This document shows positions 1 through 7,608 of a stretch of 64,000 nt of DNA, one piece after another. Below the pieces are notes generated by a model. It was given only the letters and a program-made list of their open reading frames with translations. It had not been told where the DNA came from and did no database searches. Both the position numbers and the translations under genes were made by a program. The DNA is taken from positions 4,402,001-4,466,000 of the forward strand of contig NZ_AP022586.1 in assembly GCF_010731695.1 (NCBI RefSeq), written 5' to 3'. Positions within the stretch are counted from its first letter, which is position 1; the number at the start of each line of letters is the position of its first letter. Source of the stretch: Mycolicibacterium litorale (GTDB lineage Bacteria; Actinomycetota; Actinomycetes; Mycobacteriales; Mycobacteriaceae).

Positions 1-1
1 T

Positions 2-1303
2 GTCCGCGATGCGCTGCTGGGGCGGCCGAGCCCCGACCTCGACTTCACCACCGATGCGCGGCCCGAACAGATGCAGGCATTCCTGCGTCCGTGGGCCGAC
101 GCGCTGTGGGACACCGGTATCGAGTTCGGCACCATCGGCGTCGGCAAGCGTGACCACCGCCTGGAGATCACGACGTTCCGTGCCGACAGTTACGACCAGG
201 TGTCGCGCAACCCACAGGTGCGGTACGGCGACCGGCTCGAGGACGATCTGGTGCGCCGCGACTTCACCGTCAACGCGATGGCGGTGGCGATCACCGCCGA
301 CGGGCTCGGCGCATTCCACGACCCGCTGGGCGGTCTGGCCGCGCTGCGTGCCAGGACGCTCGACACCCCGTCGGCGCCCGAGGTGTCGTTCGGTGACGAT
401 CCGCTGCGGATGCTGCGGGCGGCCCGCTTCACCTCGCAGCTGCAGTTCCAGGTGGCGCCGCGGGTGCTGGCCGCGATGACCGCGATGGCCGCGCAGTTGT
501 CGCGGATCACCGTCGAGCGGGTGGCCGTGGAGCTGGACAAGCTGCTCCTGGGCGCAGACCCGGTGGTCGGTATCGACCTGATGGTGCAGACCGGGCTCGG
601 TGACGTCGTGCTGCCGGAGGTCGGTGGTATGCGGATGGCCATCGACGAGCACCACCAGCACAAGGACGTCTACTGGCATTCGCTGACCGTGCTGCGCCAG
701 GCGATCGACCTCGAGGACGACGGGCCCGATCTGGTGTTGCGGTGGGCGGCGCTGCTGCACGACATCGGCAAACCGGCGACGCGGCGCCACGAACCCGACG
801 GCGGGGTGAGCTTCCACCACCACGAGGTCGTCGGCGCGAAGATGGTCCGCAAGCGGATGCGCGCGCTCAAGTACTCCAAGCAGATGGTCGAGGACGTCTC
901 GCAGCTGGTGTTCCTGCACCTGCGGTTCCACGGCTACGGCGACGGCAAGTGGACGGATTCGGCGGTGCGCCGCTACGTCACCGACGCCGGCCCGCTGCTG
1001 TCGCGGCTGCACAAGTTGGTGCGCGCGGACTGCACGACCCGCAACAAGCGGCGCGCCGCGCGACTGCAGGCCAACTACGACGATCTCGAGCGGCGGATCA
1101 CCGAACTGGCCGCGCAGGAGGATCTGCAGCGGGTGCGGCCCGACCTCGACGGCAACGAGATCATGACGCTGCTCGGCATCCCCGCGGGTCCGCAGGTGGG
1201 GGAGGCGTGGCGGTATCTGAAGGAACTGCGCCTCGACCGCGGCCCGATGTCGCACGACGAGGCGGTCGACGAACTGATGAAGTGGTGGAACGCCAAGCAG
1301 TAG
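2..1303 (+). CDS. pcnA: CCA tRNA nucleotidyltransferase, 3' part
   Basis: Adds or repairs the 3' CCA end of tRNAs in the cytoplasm. The reading frame is open from base 2, so the start lies upstream of the window. The nucleotidyltransferase head shows the metal-binding DLDFTT motif at the very beginning and the RRDFTVNAMA motif about 80 residues later, followed by RMLRAARF. A central HD-domain (LHDIGKP, then a distal HH pair) matches the actinobacterial pcnA/CCA-HD architecture. The C-terminus ends in a helical region with no additional domain. The next gene on this strand begins about 180 bp downstream, so no operon is evident. Confidence 0.93.
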   Translation, partial: VRDALLGRPSPDLDFTTDARPEQMQAFLRPWADALWDTGIEFGTIGVGKRDHRLEITTFRADSYDQVSRNPQVRYGDRLEDDLVRRDFTVNAMAVAITADGLGAFHDPLGGLAALRARTLDTPSAPEVSFGDDPLRMLRAARFTSQLQFQVAPRVLAAMTAMAAQLSRITVERVAVELDKLLLGADPVVGIDLMVQTGLGDVVLPEVGGMRMAIDEHHQHKDVYWHSLTVLRQAIDLEDDGPDLVLRWAALLHDIGKPATRRHEPDGGVSFHHHEVVGAKMVRKRMRALKYSKQMVEDVSQLVFLHLRFHGYGDGKWTDSAVRRYVTDAGPLLSRLHKLVRADCTTRNKRRAARLQANYDDLERRITELAAQEDLQRVRPDLDGNEIMTLLGIPAGPQVGEAWRYLKELRLDRGPMSHDEAVDELMKWWNAKQ

Positions 1304-1482
1304 CCCGCCTCGTTCCGCGAGCGTGCGTGTCTGCTCCGCGACACGCCGCCCCGCGCTCTGCGCCTGCGCACCTTCGCGCCGTGCCGAGCGTGCGCGCCAC
1401 CGGCGAAGGGAACCTGGCCCGGCCGCCCGGCGTCTGAATGCGTATGGAGTACTGCCTGGGCGACGCGGAGGGATCGACCACG

Positions 1483-1941
1483 ATGTGGACCGCTGAACCG
1501 GACGTCGACACCGACGCCGACGGGGTGTTCGACGCGGTCGGTCTCGACCTCGACGGAGACGGCCGCATCGACGATGCGCTGGCCGACCACGACGGTGACG
1601 GGCTGGCCGAACTGGCCGCGCGCGACCTCGACGACGACGACGTCACCGAGGCGTTCTTCAGCGACGACGGATCGGGCACCTGGATGCTCAGCGTCGACCG
1701 CACCGGCCAGGTGCGCTGGTTCGGCCTCGACGGCGTCGAGCAGACAGGTGGGCCGATCGTCGATCTCGACGCCGACGGGCAGGCCGACGACAGGCTCGTC
1801 GACAGCGACGGGGACGGGCTGGCCGACCGGGCGTTCAGCGGTGACACCGCGCATGTCGACACCGACCGCGACGGCCGATGGGACGTGAGGTTGTCCGACG
1901 GCGACGCCGACGGGCGCGCCGATTCGGCCGCCGAGATGTGA
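1483..1941 (+). CDS. Asp-rich calcium-binding-type repeat protein (hypothetical)
   Basis: A small very acidic protein of 152 residues built almost entirely of DxDxDG-type units (DTDADG, DLDGDG, DHDGDG, DLDADG, DSDGDG, DTDRDG, DGDADG). These resemble the calcium loops of EF-hand, dockerin or thrombospondin type-3 repeats. The middle (DDGSGTWMLSV, VRWFGLDGVEQTGG) is a short beta-like spacer. No signal peptide or membrane segment is visible. I prefer the ATG at 1483 because GGAGGG lies 10 bases upstream; an in-frame ATG at 1438 would give 167 residues. Calcium binding is inferred from the loops only. The function is unknown. Confidence 0.7.
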   Translation: MWTAEPDVDTDADGVFDAVGLDLDGDGRIDDALADHDGDGLAELAARDLDDDDVTEAFFSDDGSGTWMLSVDRTGQVRWFGLDGVEQTGGPIVDLDADGQADDRLVDSDGDGLADRAFSGDTAHVDTDRDGRWDVRLSDGDADGRADSAAEM

Positions 1942-1996
1942 CCCCTCTGTCCGCCATACGGTTTACGGCGGGGTAAATCGGGCTACCGCTTCTGCC

Positions 1997-3253
1997 ATGA
2001 CCGGCCACGAAATGCTCGTCGGCCGCTACGAACTGCGCGACACGCTGGGCCTTGGCGGAATGGCGGAGGTCCGCGACGCTTGGGACACGCGCCTGGACCG
2101 TGCGGTCGCGGTCAAGCTGCTGCATCCGTCCCTGCGGGCTCAGCCGGATGTGCGCGGCCGCTTCGAGGCGGAAGCGCGTTCGGCGGCCGCACTCACGCAC
2201 CCGAACATCGTCGCCGTGCACGACTACGGCGAGGACGACGGCACGCCGTTCATCGTGATGGAGCGGCTGCCGGGCCGCACCCTCGGCGACGTGATCGACG
2301 AGGGACCGCTGTCACCGGCGCAGGTGCGGGCCATGCTCGACGAGGTGCTGGCGGCCCTGGAGGTCGCCCATGCGGCCGGCGTGCTGCACCGCGACATCAA
2401 ACCGGGCAACATCTTGCTCTCGGCCGACGCCAACAGCCTCAAGGTGGCCGACTTCGGCATCGCCAAGACCGGCGGTGCCGCGCTCACGCTGACCGGTCAG
2501 CTCGTCGGAACCCTGGCGTACATGAGTCCCGAACGGGTCATGGGGGCGCCGGCGTCGGTCGCCGACGATCTCTACGCCGTCGGTGTGATGGCCTACGAGG
2601 CGCTGCTCGGACGGCGGGCCTTCCCGCAGGACAACCCCGCTGCGGTGGCCCGCGCCATCGTGGACGACCCGCCGCCACCGGTGGCCGCGTTGCGCGCCGA
2701 CGTCGATTCCGTCCTCGCCGGCGTGATCGACCGGGCGATGACCCGGGATCCGCGGCAGCGTTTCGCCGGCGCCAAACAGATGCGCTCCGCCCTCGCGGGC
2801 GACCCCGGCGCGCTGTTCACCACGCCGGTCGCCATGCCGGTCGCCATGCCGGTCATGCAGCCGATCACCGCCCCGGTCGGCCCGCCGATCACCCGGACGT
2901 TCGCCACACCCACGGCCGGTGTGCCAAAGCGCTCGAGCCGCTCGCCGCGCGCCCGCGCGGTGGCGGGCGCCGCCGCGGTGCTGGCCGCCTTCGCGGTCGC
3001 GGTTGTCGCGTTGGCGATGGATCCGTTCTCGCCCGCACCCGCCCAGAAGCCCGTGAGCACCAGCGCCCCCGTGCCGCCTCCACTGCCGCCGACGACACCA
3101 CCGCCCCCGCCCACACCGCCACCGCCACCGACGATGGCTCCGGTCGTCGAGCAACCGCAGCCGGTGGCGCCACCGAAGAACGAGATGAAGAAGCCGGAGA
3201 AGGGCCCGGGCCACAACAACGGCAAGGGCAACGGCAACGGAAAGCGGGGTTAG
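1997..3253 (+). CDS. Membrane-anchored Ser/Thr protein kinase with proline-rich extracytoplasmic tail
   Basis: A eukaryotic-type kinase of 418 residues. The catalytic domain (about 10-265) has the glycine loop LGLGGMAEV, lysine K40 in VAVKLL, HRDIKPGN with D133, DFG at 152-154 and SPER in place of APE, so it looks active. A Pro/Met-rich linker leads to one membrane segment (about 321-341). A 75-residue tail of PPP runs, ending in an Asn/Gly/Lys-rich stretch, would lie outside the membrane. There are no PASTA repeats, so it is not PknB; it belongs to the wider mycobacterial Pkn group. Its stop is one base from the stop of the convergent gene. Confidence 0.88.
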   Translation: MTGHEMLVGRYELRDTLGLGGMAEVRDAWDTRLDRAVAVKLLHPSLRAQPDVRGRFEAEARSAAALTHPNIVAVHDYGEDDGTPFIVMERLPGRTLGDVIDEGPLSPAQVRAMLDEVLAALEVAHAAGVLHRDIKPGNILLSADANSLKVADFGIAKTGGAALTLTGQLVGTLAYMSPERVMGAPASVADDLYAVGVMAYEALLGRRAFPQDNPAAVARAIVDDPPPPVAALRADVDSVLAGVIDRAMTRDPRQRFAGAKQMRSALAGDPGALFTTPVAMPVAMPVMQPITAPVGPPITRTFATPTAGVPKRSSRSPRARAVAGAAAVLAAFAVAVVALAMDPFSPAPAQKPVSTSAPVPPPLPPTTPPPPPTPPPPPTMAPVVEQPQPVAPPKNEMKKPEKGPGHNNGKGNGNGKRG

Positions 3254-3254
3254 T

Positions 3255-4031
3255 TCAGCCGCGACCCTTGCCCGGCGGCCCCGCGAAGGCCTGCGCAATG
3301 GTCAGCCACCGCTCGGCGTCCGGGCCGGTGGCAACCAGATCCAGCTCGGCGCGCGCACGGCGCTGGGTGACCAGCAGGCAGAAGTCCTCGGCGGATCCGG
3401 TGACCCGCTGTTCGGCGTCGGCCGGCCCCCACCTCCACAGCGACCCGTCGGGTGCGCGTAGTTCCACGTGAAACGGTGCGGTGGGCGCGGGCAGGCCGTG
3501 GACGGCGAAGGCGAAGTCTCGGGTGCGCACACCGATGTGCGCGACGGACCGCAACCGCGCGGTCGGTGCGCGGCGCACACCGAGCGCATCGGCGACGTCG
3601 AGTCCGTGCGCCCACGTCTCCATCAGCCGGGCGGTGGCCATCGACGGCGCACTCATCGGCGGCCCGAACCACGGCAGCTTGCGGCCGTCCTCGACGGTGA
3701 GCAGCGCATCGTGCAGCAGGCGCCGGGTGACCCGCCAGTCCGCGAGCAGCTCCGGCGGCTCGGTTGAAGCGAGATCCTCGGCGGCGCGGTCGACGAAACC
3801 CGTCGGATCTTCGGCCGCGCGGCCCAGGACGACGTTGAAGCCGGGCTCGTCGGTGACCGATAGCAGCGCGACCCGGTCGGTCCACAGCAGGTGCGCGATC
3901 TGATGGGCGATCGTCCATCCCGGCGCCGGCGTCGCCAGCGACCACTGCTCGTCGGGCAGATCGGCGATCAGCGCATCGAGTTCGTCGCTCTCCGCCCGCA
4001 GGTCGGCGACGAGAGGTGCTGCGGAGGCCAT
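3255..4031 (-). CDS. TIGR03084-type DinB/mycothiol-dependent maleylpyruvate isomerase-like protein
   Basis: 258 residues. The N-terminus ([24 protein letters not shown] followed by [19 protein letters not shown]) is the four-helix DinB/MDMPI metal-binding fold, with His residues in the AHQIAHL helix. An EL.GE-like second half carries further His residues ([14 protein letters not shown]). The family is linked to mycothiol-dependent chemistry or to unknown roles; the substrate cannot be told from sequence. By remembered gene order it corresponds to M. tuberculosis Rv0036c. It is followed on the same strand, 9 bp upstream, by the MFS gene, so the two may be co-transcribed. Confidence 0.85.
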   Translation of the reverse strand: MASAAPLVADLRAESDELDALIADLPDEQWSLATPAPGWTIAHQIAHLLWTDRVALLSVTDEPGFNVVLGRAAEDPTGFVDRAAEDLASTEPPELLADWRVTRRLLHDALLTVEDGRKLPWFGPPMSAPSMATARLMETWAHGLDVADALGVRRAPTARLRSVAHIGVRTRDFAFAVHGLPAPTAPFHVELRAPDGSLWRWGPADAEQRVTGSAEDFCLLVTQRRARAELDLVATGPDAERWLTIAQAFAGPPGKGRG

Positions 4032-4040
4032 GGCCCGAGA

Positions 4041-5321
4041 CTAGTTGCGTGCCTGCCTGCGGCCCAGCACCGCGTGCAACGCCAGCCCGGCGAGGTAGAC
4101 GCCGACACCCGCGGCCGCCAGACCCGGCGCGCGGCCGTCGGCCGGTATGACCACCGCGGCGGCCGCTATCGCCCCGATGAACGCCATCCAGAACAGCGAA
4201 TCCTGAACCGTGAAGACGTGGCCGCGCAGCGCGTCGTCGACGTCGATCTGCATCGCGGTGTCGGCGCACAGCTTGACGACCTGCCCGGCCGCTCCGAGCA
4301 GCGCTCCGCTGACCACCATCACGGGCAGCTGGAGCCCCACCGCCGCGAGCTGGATGGCCGCGGCCGCGAGCAGGGCTCCGTTGGCCGTGCGGTAGCGGCC
4401 CCAGCGGGTGATCAGCGACGGGGTCGCCACGGTGGCGAGGAACGACCCGGTGCCCGTGGCGGCGACGAACAGCACCGCGGTGCCCAGTCCGGCGACGGCC
4501 GCGGTGTCGCTGTGGCGCACCATCACCAGCACGAGCAGCGTGTTGATCCCGAAGACGACGCGGTGCGCGCTGAGACCGGCCAGGGTGGCCGCGACCGTGC
4601 GCACCGACAGCACGGTGCGCGCCCCGTGCACCCATCCCGTCGCGACCGCGTAGGCGACCGAACCGTGGACGGCGCGTGCGCTGTCGTCGGGACCGAGCAC
4701 GTGCGGGCCGATCCGCACCGACAGCAGCAGCGCCAGCGCCACCGGCAGCGCGGCGATGAGGATGATCGCCGCGGCACCGGTGTCGTCGGCGCCGAACGCC
4801 CAGCGCGGCAGCAACATGAAATTCGCGCCGAGGAACGCGGCCACCGCGCCGGTCGCGGCCGCCACGGAGTTCATCGCGACCACCTGCTCACGCGGCACCA
4901 CGTGCGGCAGCGCCGCCGAGAGCCCTGAGGAGACGAAGCGGGTGAACCCGTTGACCACCAACGCGCCCAACAGGATCGGCAGGTCGCCGGCCCGGCCGGA
5001 GAGCAGCGAGGCCACCCCGAGCACCAGCAGCAGGCGGGCCAGGTTGGCGCCGATCAGCACCAGCCGCCGGTCCCACCGGTCCAGCAGGGCGCCGGCGAAC
5101 GGACCGAGTATCGAGTACGGCAGGAACAGCACCGCGAACGATCCGGCGATCGCCCACGGGTCCGCGGCGCGGTCGGGGTTGAACAGGATCGCCCCGGCCA
5201 GTCCGGCCTGGAACAGGCCGTCACCGAACTGGCTGACGGCGCGGAGTTCGAGCAGCCGCCAGAACTCCGGGAGCCCACGCACCGACCGCCAGACGGCTTT
5301 CGGCGCGCGAGCGTCAACCAC
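4041..5321 (-). CDS. MFS transporter (Rv0037c-like)
   Basis: A 426-residue integral membrane protein with about 12 hydrophobic segments. It has the MFS loop motif [10 protein letters not shown] between helices 2 and 3 and an internal repeat of the fold. The N-terminus ([28 protein letters not shown]) resembles exporters of the major facilitator superfamily with unknown cargo. The start is GTG at 5321. It lies directly upstream of the TIGR03084-type gene in the same orientation, matching the Rv0037c-Rv0036c pair of M. tuberculosis as I remember it. It is divergent from the YqgE gene across about 130 bp. Confidence 0.87.
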   Translation of the reverse strand: MVDARAPKAVWRSVRGLPEFWRLLELRAVSQFGDGLFQAGLAGAILFNPDRAADPWAIAGSFAVLFLPYSILGPFAGALLDRWDRRLVLIGANLARLLLVLGVASLLSGRAGDLPILLGALVVNGFTRFVSSGLSAALPHVVPREQVVAMNSVAAATGAVAAFLGANFMLLPRWAFGADDTGAAAIILIAALPVALALLLSVRIGPHVLGPDDSARAVHGSVAYAVATGWVHGARTVLSVRTVAATLAGLSAHRVVFGINTLLVLVMVRHSDTAAVAGLGTAVLFVAATGTGSFLATVATPSLITRWGRYRTANGALLAAAAIQLAAVGLQLPVMVVSGALLGAAGQVVKLCADTAMQIDVDDALRGHVFTVQDSLFWMAFIGAIAAAAVVIPADGRAPGLAAAGVGVYLAGLALHAVLGRRQARN

Positions 5322-5450
5322 TTGTTTTCACGTCCTGTCCCGGCGCAAGAGTTTGCGAAGAGGCGCCGAGGTGCACGGCACCGCACCCACATTACAAATG
5401 TCGGGCGGGACCCACCTTGTCCACCACATCGGCACCATGCCGGTGACATG

Positions 5451-6065
5451 ATGGTGAACGTGGCGCAGTCAGAGGATCCCGAGGATTTCATCGCGCCCGC
5501 GGCGCAGCGGGTGCGCGCGGGAACGCTGTTGCTCGCCAACACCGACCTGCTCGAGCCGACGTTCCGGCGCAGCGTCATCTACATCGTCGAACACAACGAC
5601 GGCGGAACGCTCGGGGTGGTGCTGAACCGGCCGAGCGAAACCGCCGTGTACAACGTGCTGCCCCAGTGGGCGAAGCTGGCGGCCAAACCGAAGACGATGT
5701 TCATCGGCGGGCCGGTGAAGCGGGATGCCGCGCTGTGCCTGGCGACACTGCGCGCCGGCGTGGAGGCCACCGGAGTCCCGGGGCTGCGGCACGTGCAGGG
5801 CCGCATGGTGATGGTGGACCTCGACGCGGATCCCGAACCGCTGGCCCCGGTGCTCGAAGGCGTGCGGATTTTCGCCGGATACTCCGGCTGGACCATCGGC
5901 CAGCTCGAGGGTGAGATCGAACGCGACGACTGGATCGTCTTGTCCGCGTTGCCCTCTGACGTGCTCATCGAGCCGCGGGTCGACCTGTGGGCGCGGGTGC
6001 TACGCCGTCAGCCGCTGCCGCTGTCGTTGTTGGCGACCCACCCGATCGACGTCAGCCGCAACTAG
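5451..6065 (+). CDS. YqgE/AlgH family protein (UPF0301, Rv0038-like)
   Basis: A protein of about 204 residues with the hallmarks of the YqgE/AlgH family: RAGTLLLANTDLLEPTF near the start, YIVEHNDGGTLGVVLNRP, FIGGPV, and GYSGWTIGQLEGE followed by DDWIV near the end. The family is cytoplasmic and its biochemical role is unsettled; AlgH was named from alginate regulation in Pseudomonas. Two tandem ATGs (5448, 5451) precede the conserved EDPEDFIAPAAQRVRAGTL segment. The longer open frame back to 5322 looks non-coding. No strong ribosome-binding site is seen, so the exact start is uncertain by a few codons. Confidence 0.88.
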   Translation: MVNVAQSEDPEDFIAPAAQRVRAGTLLLANTDLLEPTFRRSVIYIVEHNDGGTLGVVLNRPSETAVYNVLPQWAKLAAKPKTMFIGGPVKRDAALCLATLRAGVEATGVPGLRHVQGRMVMVDLDADPEPLAPVLEGVRIFAGYSGWTIGQLEGEIERDDWIVLSALPSDVLIEPRVDLWARVLRRQPLPLSLLATHPIDVSRN

Positions 6066-6066
6066 C

Positions 6067-6417
6067 TCACCGGCAGGACAGCGCGCAGCTGGCGCAGGCG
6101 CCCGCACAATCGGCGTCGGCGACCGTCGCCGCCTCGGCCTGGGCGACGACCTTCGCGCTCTGCCAGCAGCCCGCGACCACCGTGCCCAGGGCGCCGACAA
6201 CACAGGCGATCACGGCCAGCACGCCCGTGTGCGACGGCGCCGCCAGGGCGACCACGCCGCCGGCCGCCAGCATCACAGCGGCGGCGAGCTGGGTGGGGGC
6301 CACCGCCCGCAGGATCTGCCGCCGGGGGTCGTCCGTACGGGGCCGGCTCAGCAGCCACAGCCCGAGGATTCCGACCGCGACGGCGGCACACAAGCAGAGC
6401 ACCGCAGCGACGACCAT
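6067..6417 (-). CDS. Small conserved membrane protein with Cys-rich C-terminus (Rv0039c-like)
   Basis: 116 residues, ATG at 6417. Three hydrophobic segments are visible (about 2-23, 40-60, 64-86), the first followed by a basic cytosolic-type loop (SRPRTDDPRRQ). The last 15 residues are unusual: four Cys in DADCAGACASCALSCR, a spacing that could bind a metal or form disulfides. The function is unknown. Position and size match the M. tuberculosis gene between Rv0038 and Rv0040c. The stop is two bases beyond the convergent yqgE stop. A longer open frame running through this gene in the same phase covers the Mtc28 region and is spurious. Confidence 0.75.
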   Translation of the reverse strand: MVVAAVLCLCAAVAVGILGLWLLSRPRTDDPRRQILRAVAPTQLAAAVMLAAGGVVALAAPSHTGVLAVIACVVGALGTVVAGCWQSAKVVAQAEAATVADADCAGACASCALSCR

Positions 6418-6450
6418 GGGATCCAAGGATACGAGGCGGGGTTCGAGCGC

Positions 6451-6482
6451 GTCCCCCGGGCGCCAGGCTTCGCCCGGGGGAC
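6451..6482 (-). terminator. Perfect 12-bp GC hairpin after mtc28
   Basis: Arms 6451-6462 (GTCCCCCGGGCG) and 6471-6482 are perfect complements around an 8-base loop. They begin 6 bases beyond the stop codon of the Mtc28-like gene on the minus strand. There is no U-run, which is usual for mycobacterial intrinsic terminators. Confidence 0.6.
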
Positions 6483-6488
6483 GACGTC

Positions 6489-7397
6489 TCAGGGCAGCCC
6501 GAGCGGCGCCGGCAGGGGTGCCAGCCCGGGCGCGGGCGGAGCCGGGGGCGCCGGCGGCGGGGGCGCGACCGCCGGTTGGGCGGTGGGCGACTTGACCTTG
6601 AACCCGGTGACGATCGCATCGGTGGCGTCGGCGGCGGGGACCGCCTGCTCGACGGTGGTCGTCACCGCGAGCGACACCAGGTAACGGTCGGGCCCGGAGG
6701 AGGCGATGAGGTGGCGCCGAGAGGTGTTCAGCGTCATCGAGTTCTCGCGGTAGGTGCCCTCGATGAGCGAGGACGGCATCCCGTCGTAGGGCGCCAGCGA
6801 CGCATCGGTGGACCGCCACGCCGGCAGCATCTGGCTGTCGATGAAACCGTGGCTGATGGCCTCGTCGGGGTTGAAGTCGCCCAGCAGCTTGTACACCTTG
6901 AGCTGCGCGTTCGACGAGTACAGCCCGTCGCCGCCGACCCGGTCGGCGATCACCGCGAACGCCTCGGGCACGTTGGGGTCGGGGATGTAGGCCCAGCCGC
7001 GGGGCATCGGCAGCGTGATGTTGAGCGCTTTGAAGTCGCGCGCGGCCTGCGGCTGCATGGTGACGCCCTTGGCGCGGAAGAACTCGGCGATCGTCCCGGA
7101 CGAGGCGGGCAGGATGCTGGGCGCGGTCGGTGCGGTCGGTGCCGTCGGTGCGATGGCGGCCGGCACCGTTCCGGCGCTGGGGCTGAGGACCGCGCCGGCG
7201 ACGCCGGGGGTGGCCACCGCCTCGGGCACCGCCGCCACTGTGGCAGGGGCCACGGCCACGGTGGCCGGACCGGGTACGGGGGGTTGTGGGAAGACGGGTT
7301 CTGCCGTTGCGGTCGCACCGGCGAAGCCGACCAGTCCGGCCACGCCTGCAGCCACACCTCCTGCCAGAACCCGCCAGTGACGGGCTTTCTCGATCAT
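6489..7397 (-). CDS. Secreted proline-rich antigen, Mtc28/LpqN family
   Basis: 302 residues, ATG at 7397. The N-terminal signal peptide (RHWRVLAGGVAAGVAGLVGFAGATATA) has a likely AxA cleavage before EPVFPQPP. A Pro/Ala/Val-rich low-complexity stretch follows to about residue 95. The C-terminal domain (about 100-280) carries the LpqN/LpqT-type signatures LPMPRGWAYIPDPN and YRENSMTLNTSRRHLI, and ends in a Pro-rich tail. In M. tuberculosis the orthologue (Rv0040c, mtc28) is a secreted antigen of unknown function. It is divergent from leuS across 211 bp, with a hairpin terminator just past its stop. Confidence 0.86.
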   Translation of the reverse strand: MIEKARHWRVLAGGVAAGVAGLVGFAGATATAEPVFPQPPVPGPATVAVAPATVAAVPEAVATPGVAGAVLSPSAGTVPAAIAPTAPTAPTAPSILPASSGTIAEFFRAKGVTMQPQAARDFKALNITLPMPRGWAYIPDPNVPEAFAVIADRVGGDGLYSSNAQLKVYKLLGDFNPDEAISHGFIDSQMLPAWRSTDASLAPYDGMPSSLIEGTYRENSMTLNTSRRHLIASSGPDRYLVSLAVTTTVEQAVPAADATDAIVTGFKVKSPTAQPAVAPPPPAPPAPPAPGLAPLPAPLGLP

Positions 7398-7594
7398 CGA
7401 CGCAGTCCTTCTCCCGTGGTGAGGGGCTCGTCACGCCCCTGAGGTCAGGCGCCGACTGTATCCACGCGCTCACAGCGGTCACCAGGGCTGGAACCGACCT
7501 GGGATCAAGCCCTGACTTCGCCGCAACGCAACCGATACCGAGACGTGTCCTGCGGCTGCCCGCAGACGGCCGCGAGCCCCGCCGAAACGCTCCT

Positions 7595-7602
7595 TATACC
7601 CT
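7595..7602 (+). promoter_or_regulatory. Probable -10 element of a leaderless leuS promoter
   Basis: TATACCCT lies at 7595-7602 and contains the mycobacterial TANNNT pattern (TACCCT, 7597-7602). A transcription start 6-7 bases downstream would fall on or next to the GTG at 7609, and there is no Shine-Dalgarno sequence, so leuS is probably leaderless. Confidence 0.5.
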
Positions 7603-7608
7603 GTTGGC

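Noticed and set aside
6067..7482. Long minus-strand frame covering the Rv0039c-like gene and Mtc28 region
   Set aside because: Only its last 116 codons show protein-like hydrophobic pattern and family size; the rest is out-of-frame with Mtc28 in GC-rich DNA.
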